NCBI RefSeq assembly: GCF_009828095.1
Contig: NZ_WTYP01000002.1
Coordinates: 129,001-193,000 of the forward strand
DNA length: 64,000 nt
Direction: 5' to 3'
Origin: Pontixanthobacter luteolus
GTDB lineage: Bacteria > Pseudomonadota > Alphaproteobacteria > Sphingomonadales > Sphingomonadaceae
In this document: positions 43,006 through 51,922 of the stretch, piece by piece
Position numbering within the stretch: position 1 is the stretch's first letter
How the letters are laid out: each line of letters starts with the position of its first letter
The notes under the pieces: model-generated
The model's input: the letters and a program-made list of their open reading frames with translations, nothing else
Database searches by the model: none
Told to the model about the DNA's origin: nothing
Translations under genes and position numbers: made by a program

Positions 43006-44946
43006 TTACGGAGCTGCACGATCTGGCAAGGGACCCTCTGACGCTGGGCCGATCCAGATCGGCGAGGTGTAGGCACGTTCCTGAGCCACGGCATCACGAA
43101 GCGCGTCTTCGCTCAGCTTGAAACCGAATTTCACTGCATCGAACAAGGTCCAGCGCGGGGTCGGAATTTCCAGCACGCGAACGTAATAGAATGCTCGCTG
43201 CCCCTTGGTGTAATCGGGGTCGGTCCACACGGTTTGCAATTCAGGCGCGCCAATGTCGTTGGTGTAGCTGGCGGTGGCCAGATCGACAGTGTTGCCAACC
43301 GCAGGGACCTTGCCGGCGACAGAGCGCCTGGTATCCTGATCCGACCACGCAACATCATAGACCTTTTCGCGCAAGGTGCCGTTACCATCGGTCCAGCCTT
43401 TGACGATTTGCACTCTGTCGAGATGCGCGCCGTCAGGGTCCTTGAGCGCCGAGACGATGAATTGCGGCGCCGTCCCGTTGTCGCTCAGTTCCCCGCCCAT
43501 TGGCACACCGGCGGCATAGGCACCGGAAACCCAGTCAGACGCAAAATCGGTGCCGCTGAAATTGAACCCGCCGAAGAACCGCACGGTCATGCGCGGTCCG
43601 GTTGTCGCGTAAACCTCGCGCCGCATCATCGCGTCGAAGATCTCTGCACGGGTATTGGCCCGCGCCCAGACCGCTGCATATCCGCCAGCCAGGTAATTCC
43701 AACCGAAGCGGCCCTGACGCGTGCCGAGATTCTGCGATTCATTCGCACGCTTGGCATTCGGTTCGTTGCCTGTGTGCTTGCCGAAGAAATTGTCCTCGTC
43801 CGCAGTGGCGAGCGACGTATGGCTGTCAGTCGAGCCGATCATGCCGAACTTGTACGGGTTCGCGCCGGTCTGCTGTTCGATCGAGAGGCCGCGTTTCAGC
43901 GCCTCGCGCAGGTACTCGCCGGCGAACTGGGAATCCTCCTTCGCTGCGGTGAGAGGCAAATTGCCAAGTTCCCACCCGATATCGCCAAAACCGGCAAACT
44001 CGTCATTCGGTGAGAGGAACGGATGGCTTTCGCTGTCTCCCTTGATCTGGGTCGCTTCGACCACCGGTTCGCGCATCGCCCGGCGGCGCGCGTATTCGGC
44101 TGTCATCGGACCACCATCGGCCTGTGTCAGTTCGAACATCATGCCATTCGAAAGGTTCGAATTGTGCGGGATCGCCAGCACCCGGCCGCCGGTCGCTTTC
44201 TCGTAGGCATCCATGTAGTCGAACAAACCTTCGATATTTCCATCGATGCCCGGGAATGGCAGCGTTTTCGAGGTCTTGTCATAGCCATCGCGGTACATCA
44301 CCACGCGGTGCAGATTGTTGCCGCCCGGCATCAGGGTCCATTCGTATCCGGCAATCGGGGTGAACTTGCCCGGTTGGTAATATTTGTCGAGCGTCGCAAG
44401 ATGGCTCTGCCAGATATTGCGGGTGTTTTTTTCCTGTGTTTCCGGATCGCGCAACGCCTCTGGCAGGGTGCCGTCGGATGCGGCGGTGATCAGTTCGGCA
44501 ATGGCCATCTGCGACTGTTCCGGCGATTCGTGCATCATGTCGTGCCAGCGCTTTAACGTCGGGTCCTGGATCAGCATTCGCGGCGCATCATACAGCCTGC
44601 GAGTGGCACCAAGACCGTCACTATGATCAGCGATAACCAGGAAATCGAGCGGGCGGGCCAGTTGCGCCTCTATTCCGGTAGTCGACATGACTTTGTCGCC
44701 GCGCGCAAATTGCAGCGCCGCTTCAGGGCCGAGACGCGTACCGAAACCGAAAGCATCAATCGAATTGTCGGTGTGGAGATGGGTGTCGCCCCATAGCACC
44801 TGCTGCGGATACTCGGCCACAGTAACAGCCGCTTCGGCCTCTGCCGCCTTTGCTGCACCGCGTTCAGGGTTTTCGCCCAGGAAGAACCACCAGACCGCAG
44901 CGCCTGCCGCGATCACCGCCAATGCGATGCCGAGTATCTTTTTCAT
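43006..44946 (-). CDS. DUF3604 protein, PHP-like predicted metal-dependent hydrolase
   Basis: A 646-residue exported protein with an N-terminal signal or anchor (LGIALAVIAAGAAVWWFFLG). The DUF3604 core resembles PHP phosphoesterases: LWGDTHLHTDNSIDAFGF (His-x-His), VIADHSDGLGA and GMIGSTDSHTSLATA supply metal ligands. No substrate is known. The start is ATG at 44946, with GGGGAGGA upstream; an open extension to 45177 enters the convergent-spaced exoD region and is not credible. It heads the operon DUF3604 - PpiC - HupE. Confidence 0.88.
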   Translation of the reverse strand: MKKILGIALAVIAAGAAVWWFFLGENPERGAAKAAEAEAAVTVAEYPQQVLWGDTHLHTDNSIDAFGFGTRLGPEAALQFARGDKVMSTTGIEAQLARPLDFLVIADHSDGLGATRRLYDAPRMLIQDPTLKRWHDMMHESPEQSQMAIAELITAASDGTLPEALRDPETQEKNTRNIWQSHLATLDKYYQPGKFTPIAGYEWTLMPGGNNLHRVVMYRDGYDKTSKTLPFPGIDGNIEGLFDYMDAYEKATGGRVLAIPHNSNLSNGMMFELTQADGGPMTAEYARRRAMREPVVEATQIKGDSESHPFLSPNDEFAGFGDIGWELGNLPLTAAKEDSQFAGEYLREALKRGLSIEQQTGANPYKFGMIGSTDSHTSLATADEDNFFGKHTGNEPNAKRANESQNLGTRQGRFGWNYLAGGYAAVWARANTRAEIFDAMMRREVYATTGPRMTVRFFGGFNFSGTDFASDWVSGAYAAGVPMGGELSDNGTAPQFIVSALKDPDGAHLDRVQIVKGWTDGNGTLREKVYDVAWSDQDTRRSVAGKVPAVGNTVDLATASYTNDIGAPELQTVWTDPDYTKGQRAFYYVRVLEIPTPRWTLFDAVKFGFKLSEDALRDAVAQERAYTSPIWIGPASEGPLPDRAAP

Positions 44947-45028
44947 GAATATCCTCCCCCGCCGCGGTTTTCCGCGGTCAGGCGGGGAAGATGCCAGACC
45001 TGACGCAATCGTCAAGCCGCGCGGCCTG

Positions 45029-45628
45029 CTATCCGCTGCCACCTGAACCCAGGCTCGTGGCGACCAGATAGACGGACCCGCTCGACAGGCACCCGGCAAG
45101 CAGGACCAGCAAGCCGTCATGGGCAATGATCGCGAGACCCAGCGCAGCGATCCCGAGCATGGGCAGCGAGCTGGCAAACGGGACTACTTCAAGCGGCGGG
45201 ACCATGGCGCACAAGGCAATGATTACGCAGCCGATTACCCGCAACATCACCCCTTTCGAAAGGCTGCGCAGCCTTTCATGCAGCACCCCGTCGATATGCC
45301 CGGCAACGTTCTTCAGCTTCTCGCCCGCCCATTGGACATGCGACGCCTTGATAGAACGTTTCTCGATGAATTCTGGCAGCCAGATATGCTCTCTGGCGAA
45401 CACCATCTGTAAAGCGATCAAGGCGATAATTGCCGCAATGACAGTCGGAACGGCAGGAATGCCGCCTAGCGGTGACAGCTCCAGCAGCGGCAGAAAGAAC
45501 AGCAGCGGGCCAAAGCTGCGATAGCCGAATTCGTCCAGCACATCGCCAATGGAGACTTCGTCGGCCCCCTCTACAACGTCTTCAAGCCCTTCGGCCACGT
45601 CCTCTATGCTGTGCGGGTCTTCGGCCAT
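45029..45628 (-). CDS. ExoD-family membrane protein
   Basis: A 199-residue inner-membrane protein of the exopolysaccharide synthesis ExoD family. An acidic N terminus (EDVAEGLEDVVEGADE) and VLDEFGYRSFGPLLFFLPLL are followed by several helices and LSKGVMLRVIGCVIIALCAM. ExoD was defined in rhizobia; its biochemical role is unclear. The start is ATG at 45628 with AAGGAGA upstream. Confidence 0.88.
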   Translation of the reverse strand: MAEDPHSIEDVAEGLEDVVEGADEVSIGDVLDEFGYRSFGPLLFFLPLLELSPLGGIPAVPTVIAAIIALIALQMVFAREHIWLPEFIEKRSIKASHVQWAGEKLKNVAGHIDGVLHERLRSLSKGVMLRVIGCVIIALCAMVPPLEVVPFASSLPMLGIAALGLAIIAHDGLLVLLAGCLSSGSVYLVATSLGSGGSG

Positions 45629-45704
45629 GTATCTCCTTGCACCGAATACTACGCACCAAGGGCGCGATTGCTCCCCGCACCCCTGCCCGTACTTCTTACC
45701 CGCG

Positions 45705-46154
45705 CTATGAAGACCGCTTGAGCAGCGCCGAACGCAGGCAGCGGCAAACCACTTCGCCGCGCTGGTTGATTGCTTCGTGCGTGAAAGTGACGATCCCCGC
45801 ATCTGGGCGCGAGCGGGACTCGCGCAGCTCGGTCACTTCGCTGCTCGCGCGCAGCGTGTCGCCGATGAATACAGGCTTTGGCATTACCAGCTTGTCATAC
45901 CCCAGATTGGCCACCAGCGTACCCAGCGTGGTGTCACCAACCGACAGGCCGACCATCAGCGAAAACGTGAAGGTCCCGTTGACCAGAATCTGGCCGAACT
46001 CGCTTTGCTTCGCCGCCTCCACATCAAGGTGCAGTGGCTGCGGATTGTGGGTCATGGTGGTGAACAGCAGATTGTCGGTTTCCGTAACGGTCCGGCGAAT
46101 TTCGTGATCGATCCGGTCGCCAATCGTCCACTCGTCAAAATACCGTCCGGCCAT
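45705..46154 (-). CDS. MaoC-like hotdog-fold dehydratase
   Basis: A 149-residue (R)-enoyl-CoA hydratase-type protein. The hydratase motif reads [20 protein letters not shown], with the catalytic Asp position replaced by Thr-His-Asn, and [17 protein letters not shown] follows. [17 protein letters not shown] matches MaoC acyl-CoA hydratases of branched-acid metabolism such as mesaconyl-CoA hydratases. The start is ATG at 46154 with GGAG upstream. It is divergent from putA. Confidence 0.87.
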   Translation of the reverse strand: MAGRYFDEWTIGDRIDHEIRRTVTETDNLLFTTMTHNPQPLHLDVEAAKQSEFGQILVNGTFTFSLMVGLSVGDTTLGTLVANLGYDKLVMPKPVFIGDTLRASSEVTELRESRSRPDAGIVTFTHEAINQRGEVVCRCLRSALLKRSS

Positions 46155-46277
46155 TGTAATGCTCCTGCAATTTGTCTTTCGCGCCTCATGCGGCACGCTA
46201 CCCCTTGAATGCAACCGCCATGGGGTCCAGATCGACAGCCAGTATCCAAAATCAAGCAACACAGAATTGAGCCGCCT

Positions 46278-49200
46278 ATGACCAAACCCGCTCCGCTGGA
46301 CCGTTCCAACTTCCGCCATGCCTACCGGCAGGAAGAGGATGCCTGCGTGATCGAGCGGATGAAGCAGGCGGCCCCTGCTTCGAAACTGCACCAGCAATCC
46401 GCCGATCTCGCGGTCCAGCTGATCGAGGGTGCGCGCCGCCGCAAGGCGAGCGGGATCGACGCGTTCTTGCACCAGTTCGGACTCGACACCGAAGAAGGTA
46501 TCGCGCTGATGTGCCTGGCAGAGGCGCTGCTGCGGGTGCCCGACAGCGCCACCGCCGACATGCTGATCCGTGACAAGATCGGCGACATCGACTGGGGCGA
46601 ACATCTCGGTGAAAGCTCCTCCACCTTCGTCAACGCCGCGACATTCTCGCTGATGCTGACGGGCGAGGTTCTGGAACGGCCCGAAGACCACCAGAAGGGG
46701 ATGCGCACTACCCTGAAACGTACCGTAGGCCGCCTGGGCGAGCCGGTGATCCGCAAAGCCACCTTGCAGGCGATGCGAATTCTGGGCGGGCAGTTCGTTT
46801 TCGGTCGGACGATCAAGGAAGCGCTGAAGCGTGCCGCACCTGAACGGCGCGAAGGGCTGACCCACAGTTTCGACATGCTGGGCGAAGCGGCCATGACCTA
46901 TGCCGATGCGGAACGGTACCGCCTCGCATACGAGAACGCGATCGAGCGGCTGGCTGGCGAAACCGATGGGCGAATTTCCACTTCGCCGGGCATCTCCGTC
47001 AAGCTTTCAGCGCTTTATCCGAAATATTTTTACACCCATGGCGCCGAAGCCAAGGCCGCTCTGGTCCCGGTCCTGAAAGACCTCGCGATCAAGGCGCGTG
47101 AGGCGAACATGCATTTCACAATCGACGCGGAAGAAGCCGAGCGGCTTGAGCTGTCGATGGACATTATCGAGACGCTGGCCGGCGACGACGACATTTTCCG
47201 CAAGGCCGACGGCACCAGCTGGGGCGGGTTCGGCATGGCCGTGCAAGCCTATCAGAAACGCGCAGCACCGCTGTGCGACTGGATCGTGAAACTGGCCCGG
47301 CGCCACGACCGGCGCCTGATGGTTCGCCTCGTCAAAGGGGCGTATTGGGATACCGAGATCAAGGTGTCGCAGGTTGGCGGGTACAAAGACTACCCCGTTT
47401 TCACCCGCAAGGTTGCGACCGACGTTTCCTATCTCGCCTGCGCCGCAAAATTGCTTGAGGCAGGCGATGCAATCTATCCGGCCTTCGCAACCCACAACGC
47501 CTATACCGTTGGCGCGATCAAGGCGCTGGCCGGCAGCACGAGCCACGAAAGCGAATTCGAGTTCCAGCGCCTGCACGGCATGGGCGAAGATATCTACGGC
47601 GAACTGGCAAAGGCGGAAGGCAACAGGCGTACCCCGGTGCGCATCTATGCACCGGTCGGCAGTCACAAGGACCTGCTCGCCTACCTCGTTCGCCGCCTGC
47701 TTGAAAACGGTGCCAATTCGTCATTCGTGAACCGGATGGCCGATGCCGAGATTCCGGCGGCCGAACTGGCGACCGATCCGGTTTCCGACATGGCTGCGCT
47801 CGATCCCAAGCGGAATCCGGCAATCCCGCTGCCGTGCGATATTTTCCCGGATCGGATCAACAGCGCCGGCGTCGACATAACCGACCCTTTGGTTCGCGAA
47901 CCCCTGATGGCACGGCTGAAACAGCTGGAATCGGTGCATTGGCATGCCCAGCCTACATTCTGTTCGGACGATCCGGATTTCCAGGCGGAAATCGCCCCGA
48001 TCAACAAACCGCACGATCTGACCAGCGAGGTCGGCACGCGCCGGGACAGCCTGCCCGAAGAAATCGATGCAGCTATCGCGCAGGCCTCTGCCATCCAGCC
48101 GGGGTGGAATGCGCTGGGCGGTGAAAAACGTGCGGTCCTGCTGGAGGCGGCAGCCGATCTTTTCGAACAGCACACAGACGAATTCCTGTCGCTGTGCCAG
48201 CGCGAGGCGGGCAAATCGCTGATGGATGCCGTTCTCGAACTGCGTGAAGCAGTCGATTTCCTCCGCTATTACGCAGGCGAAGCGCGGGCGATGTTCTCCG
48301 AACCTTTCATCCTGCCCGGGCCAACCGGAGAGGAAAACCGCCTGAGCATGGCGGGACGCGGTGTCTTCGCCACGATCAGTCCGTGGAATTTCCCGCTGGC
48401 AATCTTTATCGGCCCGGCGGCTGCCGCACTGGCTGCCGGCAACACTGTGGTCGCCAAGCCTGCCGAGCAGACCCCGCTTATCGCGGCGCTGGCCGTGAAG
48501 CTGTGCCACGAGGCAGGGATTCCTGATGCGGTGTTCCAATTGCTGCCGGGCGCGGGCGATGTCGGTGAACTGATCACATCCGACCCGCGGCTTGCTGGTG
48601 TCGCTTTCACCGGATCGACCGAAACCGCCAAGGCGATCAACCGCTCTCTCGCTGCACGAGAAGGCCCGATCGCGACATTCATCGCGGAAACCGGTGGGCA
48701 GAATGCGATGATCGTCGACAGTTCCGCTCTGCCCGAACAGGTTACCCGCGATGTGGTCGCCAGCGCGTTCCAGAGCGCAGGCCAGCGCTGCTCTGCCTTG
48801 CGGATGCTGTATTTGCAGGACGATATTTACGACGAGACACTGGAAATGATCATCGGCGCATTCGAGGCGCTGGAGATTGGCGATCCCGTGCGGCTTGCAA
48901 CCGATGTCGGTCCGGTAATCGATCCTGATGCGAAGGCCGCGCTAGAACGCCACATCGCCCGGCGCAAAAAGGCCGGTCGCAAGGTTTGGCGGCGCAAACT
49001 GCCCAAGGGTACCGGCGCCGGATGCTTTGTCGCGCCGACGATTATCGAACTCGATTCGATCCTGGATCTGAAGCGCGAAAACTTCGGTCCGGTGCTTCAC
49101 GTTGCGCGCTTCAAGGCAGAGCATCTGGGGGACGTGGTCGAAGAGATCAACACGACCGGTTATGGCCTGACGCTGGGCCTGCACAGCCGCATCGAAGACA

Positions 49201-49421
49201 CGCGCCGGTTTGTCGAGGCGCGCGCGCGGGTCGGCAATTTCTACGTCAATCGGAACCAGATCGGCGCGGTGGTGGAAAGCCAGCCTTTCGGCGGCGAAGG
49301 CTTGTCGGGCACCGGACCGAAAGCGGGCGGACCGCATTATGTCGCACGGTTTGCGACAGAACGCGTTGTTTGCATCGACACGACTGCAGCCGGCGGCAAT
49401 GCCAGTTTGCTGGCAAGCTAA
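46278..49421 (+). CDS. putA: PutA, proline dehydrogenase / delta-1-pyrroline-5-carboxylate dehydrogenase
   Basis: A 1047-residue bifunctional enzyme oxidising proline to glutamate. The FAD proline-dehydrogenase barrel (about 80-480) shows [19 protein letters not shown] and [20 protein letters not shown]. The aldehyde dehydrogenase part (about 560-1040) shows [26 protein letters not shown], the catalytic Cys in [12 protein letters not shown] and [18 protein letters not shown]. There is no N-terminal ribbon-helix-helix, so it is a non-regulatory PutA. The start is ATG at 46278. It is divergent from the MaoC gene. Confidence 0.95.
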   Translation: MTKPAPLDRSNFRHAYRQEEDACVIERMKQAAPASKLHQQSADLAVQLIEGARRRKASGIDAFLHQFGLDTEEGIALMCLAEALLRVPDSATADMLIRDKIGDIDWGEHLGESSSTFVNAATFSLMLTGEVLERPEDHQKGMRTTLKRTVGRLGEPVIRKATLQAMRILGGQFVFGRTIKEALKRAAPERREGLTHSFDMLGEAAMTYADAERYRLAYENAIERLAGETDGRISTSPGISVKLSALYPKYFYTHGAEAKAALVPVLKDLAIKAREANMHFTIDAEEAERLELSMDIIETLAGDDDIFRKADGTSWGGFGMAVQAYQKRAAPLCDWIVKLARRHDRRLMVRLVKGAYWDTEIKVSQVGGYKDYPVFTRKVATDVSYLACAAKLLEAGDAIYPAFATHNAYTVGAIKALAGSTSHESEFEFQRLHGMGEDIYGELAKAEGNRRTPVRIYAPVGSHKDLLAYLVRRLLENGANSSFVNRMADAEIPAAELATDPVSDMAALDPKRNPAIPLPCDIFPDRINSAGVDITDPLVREPLMARLKQLESVHWHAQPTFCSDDPDFQAEIAPINKPHDLTSEVGTRRDSLPEEIDAAIAQASAIQPGWNALGGEKRAVLLEAAADLFEQHTDEFLSLCQREAGKSLMDAVLELREAVDFLRYYAGEARAMFSEPFILPGPTGEENRLSMAGRGVFATISPWNFPLAIFIGPAAAALAAGNTVVAKPAEQTPLIAALAVKLCHEAGIPDAVFQLLPGAGDVGELITSDPRLAGVAFTGSTETAKAINRSLAAREGPIATFIAETGGQNAMIVDSSALPEQVTRDVVASAFQSAGQRCSALRMLYLQDDIYDETLEMIIGAFEALEIGDPVRLATDVGPVIDPDAKAALERHIARRKKAGRKVWRRKLPKGTGAGCFVAPTIIELDSILDLKRENFGPVLHVARFKAEHLGDVVEEINTTGYGLTLGLHSRIEDTRRFVEARARVGNFYVNRNQIGAVVESQPFGGEGLSGTGPKAGGPHYVARFATERVVCIDTTAAGGNASLLAS

Positions 49422-49463
49422 AGGACTGTTTTCATGACACTGGAAAGGGTTTAGGAAGCGCGC

Positions 49464-49994
49464 ATGTTGCGTTTCCTGACCCTGATCCTGTCGCTCGTCG
49501 CCGCCAGTTGGTCGCTCCCCGCCTCGGCTCAAGTGAAGATGAGCTTTCACAGCTTCAACGGCTCAGTCCTGTTCGGGCGCTATCCGCACACCTTCGTCGT
49601 TCTGGAGGGAACGCTGGAGCAAAGCGGACAAAGAATCAGCGAGAATTTCGGCTTCACTGCGAAGACCGTATCGACAGCGATCCTGTCCGGCCCGGTTGAA
49701 CATGACATTCTGGTCGAGACACCGAAGTACATCAAGAAAACCAACCGCCACTTCACCGTCACGCTGAGCGACAGTGAATACCGCAAGGTCAAGGCAGAGC
49801 TGGCGAAATGGCGTGATGCGCCGGGCAAATATTACGACCTCGACACGCGCAATTGCATCCATTTCGTCGGTGCACTGGCGAAGATCGCCGGACTGCGCGT
49901 CGAATTTCCCGACAAAATGCTGCGCCGCCCCAAGAAGTGGCTCAATTATATAACCGGGCTCAACCCCTCGCTTGGCGCCAAGCCGGTCGGCTGA
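49464..49994 (+). CDS. Exported protein, possible permuted papain-like fold
   Basis: An unrecognised 176-residue protein with a signal peptide ending PASAQ. It has a His in GRYPHTFVVLEGTLE, then a long middle part, and a C-terminal Cys in DLDTRNCIHFVGALAKIAG. His before Cys with an 'NCxHF' helix start is the order seen in circularly permuted papain-like (NlpC/P60-related) amidases. The assignment is by motif order only. It lies 42 bases after putA and 68 before dcd. Confidence 0.7.
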   Translation: MLRFLTLILSLVAASWSLPASAQVKMSFHSFNGSVLFGRYPHTFVVLEGTLEQSGQRISENFGFTAKTVSTAILSGPVEHDILVETPKYIKKTNRHFTVTLSDSEYRKVKAELAKWRDAPGKYYDLDTRNCIHFVGALAKIAGLRVEFPDKMLRRPKKWLNYITGLNPSLGAKPVG

Positions 49995-50062
49995 TGTTCG
50001 GTAGCGGGGAAAAAACCGCGCCATAGCTTGCCGCACGCGCCGCACTCGGGAATCACTCACTC

Positions 50063-50617
50063 ATGGCGATTCTCAGCGATAAATGGATTCGGACGCAGGC
50101 CCAAGAAAAGGGCATGATTGAACCGTTCGTGGAAGCACAGCGGCGCGATGGCTGCATCTCGTACGGGCTAAGCTCCTACGGGTACGATGCGCGCGTCGCG
50201 CCCGAATTCAAGATATTCACCAATGTCGACAGCGCGATTGTCGATCCGAAGAACTTCGACGGGAAAAGCCTGGTCGACCGCGAGACTGATGTCTGCATCA
50301 TCCCGCCCAATTCGTTCGCGCTTGCCCGCACCGTCGAATATTTCCGGGTGCCCGATGATGTGCTGGTCATTTGCCTTGGCAAGAGCACCTATGCCCGCTG
50401 CGGCATCATTGTGAACGTCACCCCGCTGGAGCCGGGCTGGGAAGGCCATGTGACGCTGGAGTTTTCGAACACCACGCCGCTGCCAGCTAAGATTTACGCC
50501 AATGAAGGTGCCTGCCAGTTCCTGTTCCTGAAGGGCAACGAGCCATGCGAGACCAGCTATGCTGACCGCGCCGGAAAATATATGGGCCAGCGCGGGGTCA
50601 CCCTGCCGAAACTATAG
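50063..50617 (+). CDS. dcd: Dcd, dCTP deaminase
   Basis: A trimeric enzyme of 184 residues converting dCTP to dUTP for thymidylate synthesis. Signatures: [54 protein letters not shown] and the closing [10 protein letters not shown]. The ATG at 50063 has no strong ribosome-binding site. It is not in an evident operon. Confidence 0.96.
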   Translation: MAILSDKWIRTQAQEKGMIEPFVEAQRRDGCISYGLSSYGYDARVAPEFKIFTNVDSAIVDPKNFDGKSLVDRETDVCIIPPNSFALARTVEYFRVPDDVLVICLGKSTYARCGIIVNVTPLEPGWEGHVTLEFSNTTPLPAKIYANEGACQFLFLKGNEPCETSYADRAGKYMGQRGVTLPKL

Positions 50618-50717
50618 GGCGTGATTTTCTCGCCCTATTCCGGAACCCGCAGTGACGCTGCGTCTTTGACTCTCTGAACCCGGGCGCGCATTCATGCGCC
50701 TGAAAAGGAGAGTTTGC

Positions 50718-51899
50718 ATGAGCAAGGCTGATCGTGAATTTGATATCGTCGTCTACGGCGCAACCGGATATACCGGGCGGCTGGTCGCCGAGTATCTGGT
50801 GAATCATTACGGCGGGCGGGACGATGCCCCCAAATGGGCCATGGCAGGCCGAAACCAGTCAAAGCTGGAGGATGTTCGCGACCTGATCGGTGCGCCGAAA
50901 GACACCCCGCTGATCGTCGCTGACGCATCCGACCCCGACAGCCTGACAGACATGTGCAAACGCACGAAGGTGGTGCTGACCACCGTCGGCCCATACCAGC
51001 TTTACGGCAATGAACTGGTCGAAACATGCGCCCGCGAAGGCACCGATTATGCCGATCTGTGCGGCGAGCCGGGCTGGATGCGCGAACAGATCGACAAGAA
51101 CCACGAACTCGCCAAGGCGAGCGGCGCGCGGATCTGTTTCTCGTCCGGTTTCGATTCGATCCCGTTCGATCTCGGCGTGTTCATGCTGCAGAAGGAAGCA
51201 AAGGCAAAATTCGGCAAGCCCGCACCGCGCGTCAAAGGCCGGGTGCGCGCCATGGCCGGCACGTTCAGCGGCGGAACGGCAGCAAGCCTGACAGCGACGA
51301 TGAAGTCGGTCGCCAAAAACCCCAAGCTTATATCTGTTCTGCAAAGCCCGTTCGGCCTGACACCGGGGTTCGAAGGTCCCGATCAGCCGATGGGACTGAT
51401 CCCGGAATATGACAAGAAGCTGGGCAAATGGGCCGCGCCATTCATCATGGCGACGATCAACACGAAGAATGTGCACCGCACGAATTTCCTGCTCGGCCAC
51501 CCTTATGGGGAAGATTTCAAGTACGACGAGATGATGCTGACCAGCGCCGGTGAAATCGGTGAAAAGGCAGCGAAAGCGGCGACTGAAATGTTGAAGAATC
51601 CCTTCGGCGCAAAGCCGCCAAAGCCGGGCGAAGGCCCGACCAAGGAAGAGCGCGAAAACGGGTTCTACGATGTGCTGTTTGTCGGTGAAATGCCCGATGG
51701 CGAAACCATCGAATACGGCGTGAAAGGCAAATACGATCCCGGCTATGGCTCCACCAGCCGGATGCTGACCGAGACGGGCATTGCCCTGCTATCGTGCAGC
51801 GCGGAAGGCGGCATCGGAACACCGGGATCGTTCCTGGGCGAAGACCTGGTGAAACGTCTCGAAGACAATGCCGAAATCAGCTTCGCACTGGAAAGCTGA
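50718..51899 (+). CDS. Saccharopine dehydrogenase-like NAD(P)-binding protein
   Basis: A 393-residue oxidoreductase-like protein of the trans-acting enoyl reductase/saccharopine dehydrogenase family. The N-terminal Rossmann site is IVVYGATGYTGRLVAEYL; TTVGPYQLYGNELVETCARE and FSSGFDSIPFDLGVFML follow. Mycobacterial relatives reduce polyketide lipids; true lysine-pathway activity is unlikely. AAAGGAG lies 7 bases before the ATG. It converges on the TonB receptor gene. Confidence 0.9.
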   Translation: MSKADREFDIVVYGATGYTGRLVAEYLVNHYGGRDDAPKWAMAGRNQSKLEDVRDLIGAPKDTPLIVADASDPDSLTDMCKRTKVVLTTVGPYQLYGNELVETCAREGTDYADLCGEPGWMREQIDKNHELAKASGARICFSSGFDSIPFDLGVFMLQKEAKAKFGKPAPRVKGRVRAMAGTFSGGTAASLTATMKSVAKNPKLISVLQSPFGLTPGFEGPDQPMGLIPEYDKKLGKWAAPFIMATINTKNVHRTNFLLGHPYGEDFKYDEMMLTSAGEIGEKAAKAATEMLKNPFGAKPPKPGEGPTKEERENGFYDVLFVGEMPDGETIEYGVKGKYDPGYGSTSRMLTETGIALLSCSAEGGIGTPGSFLGEDLVKRLEDNAEISFALES

Positions 51900-51922
51900 T
51901 TTCGGCTGCGCGTGCGGGCCGG

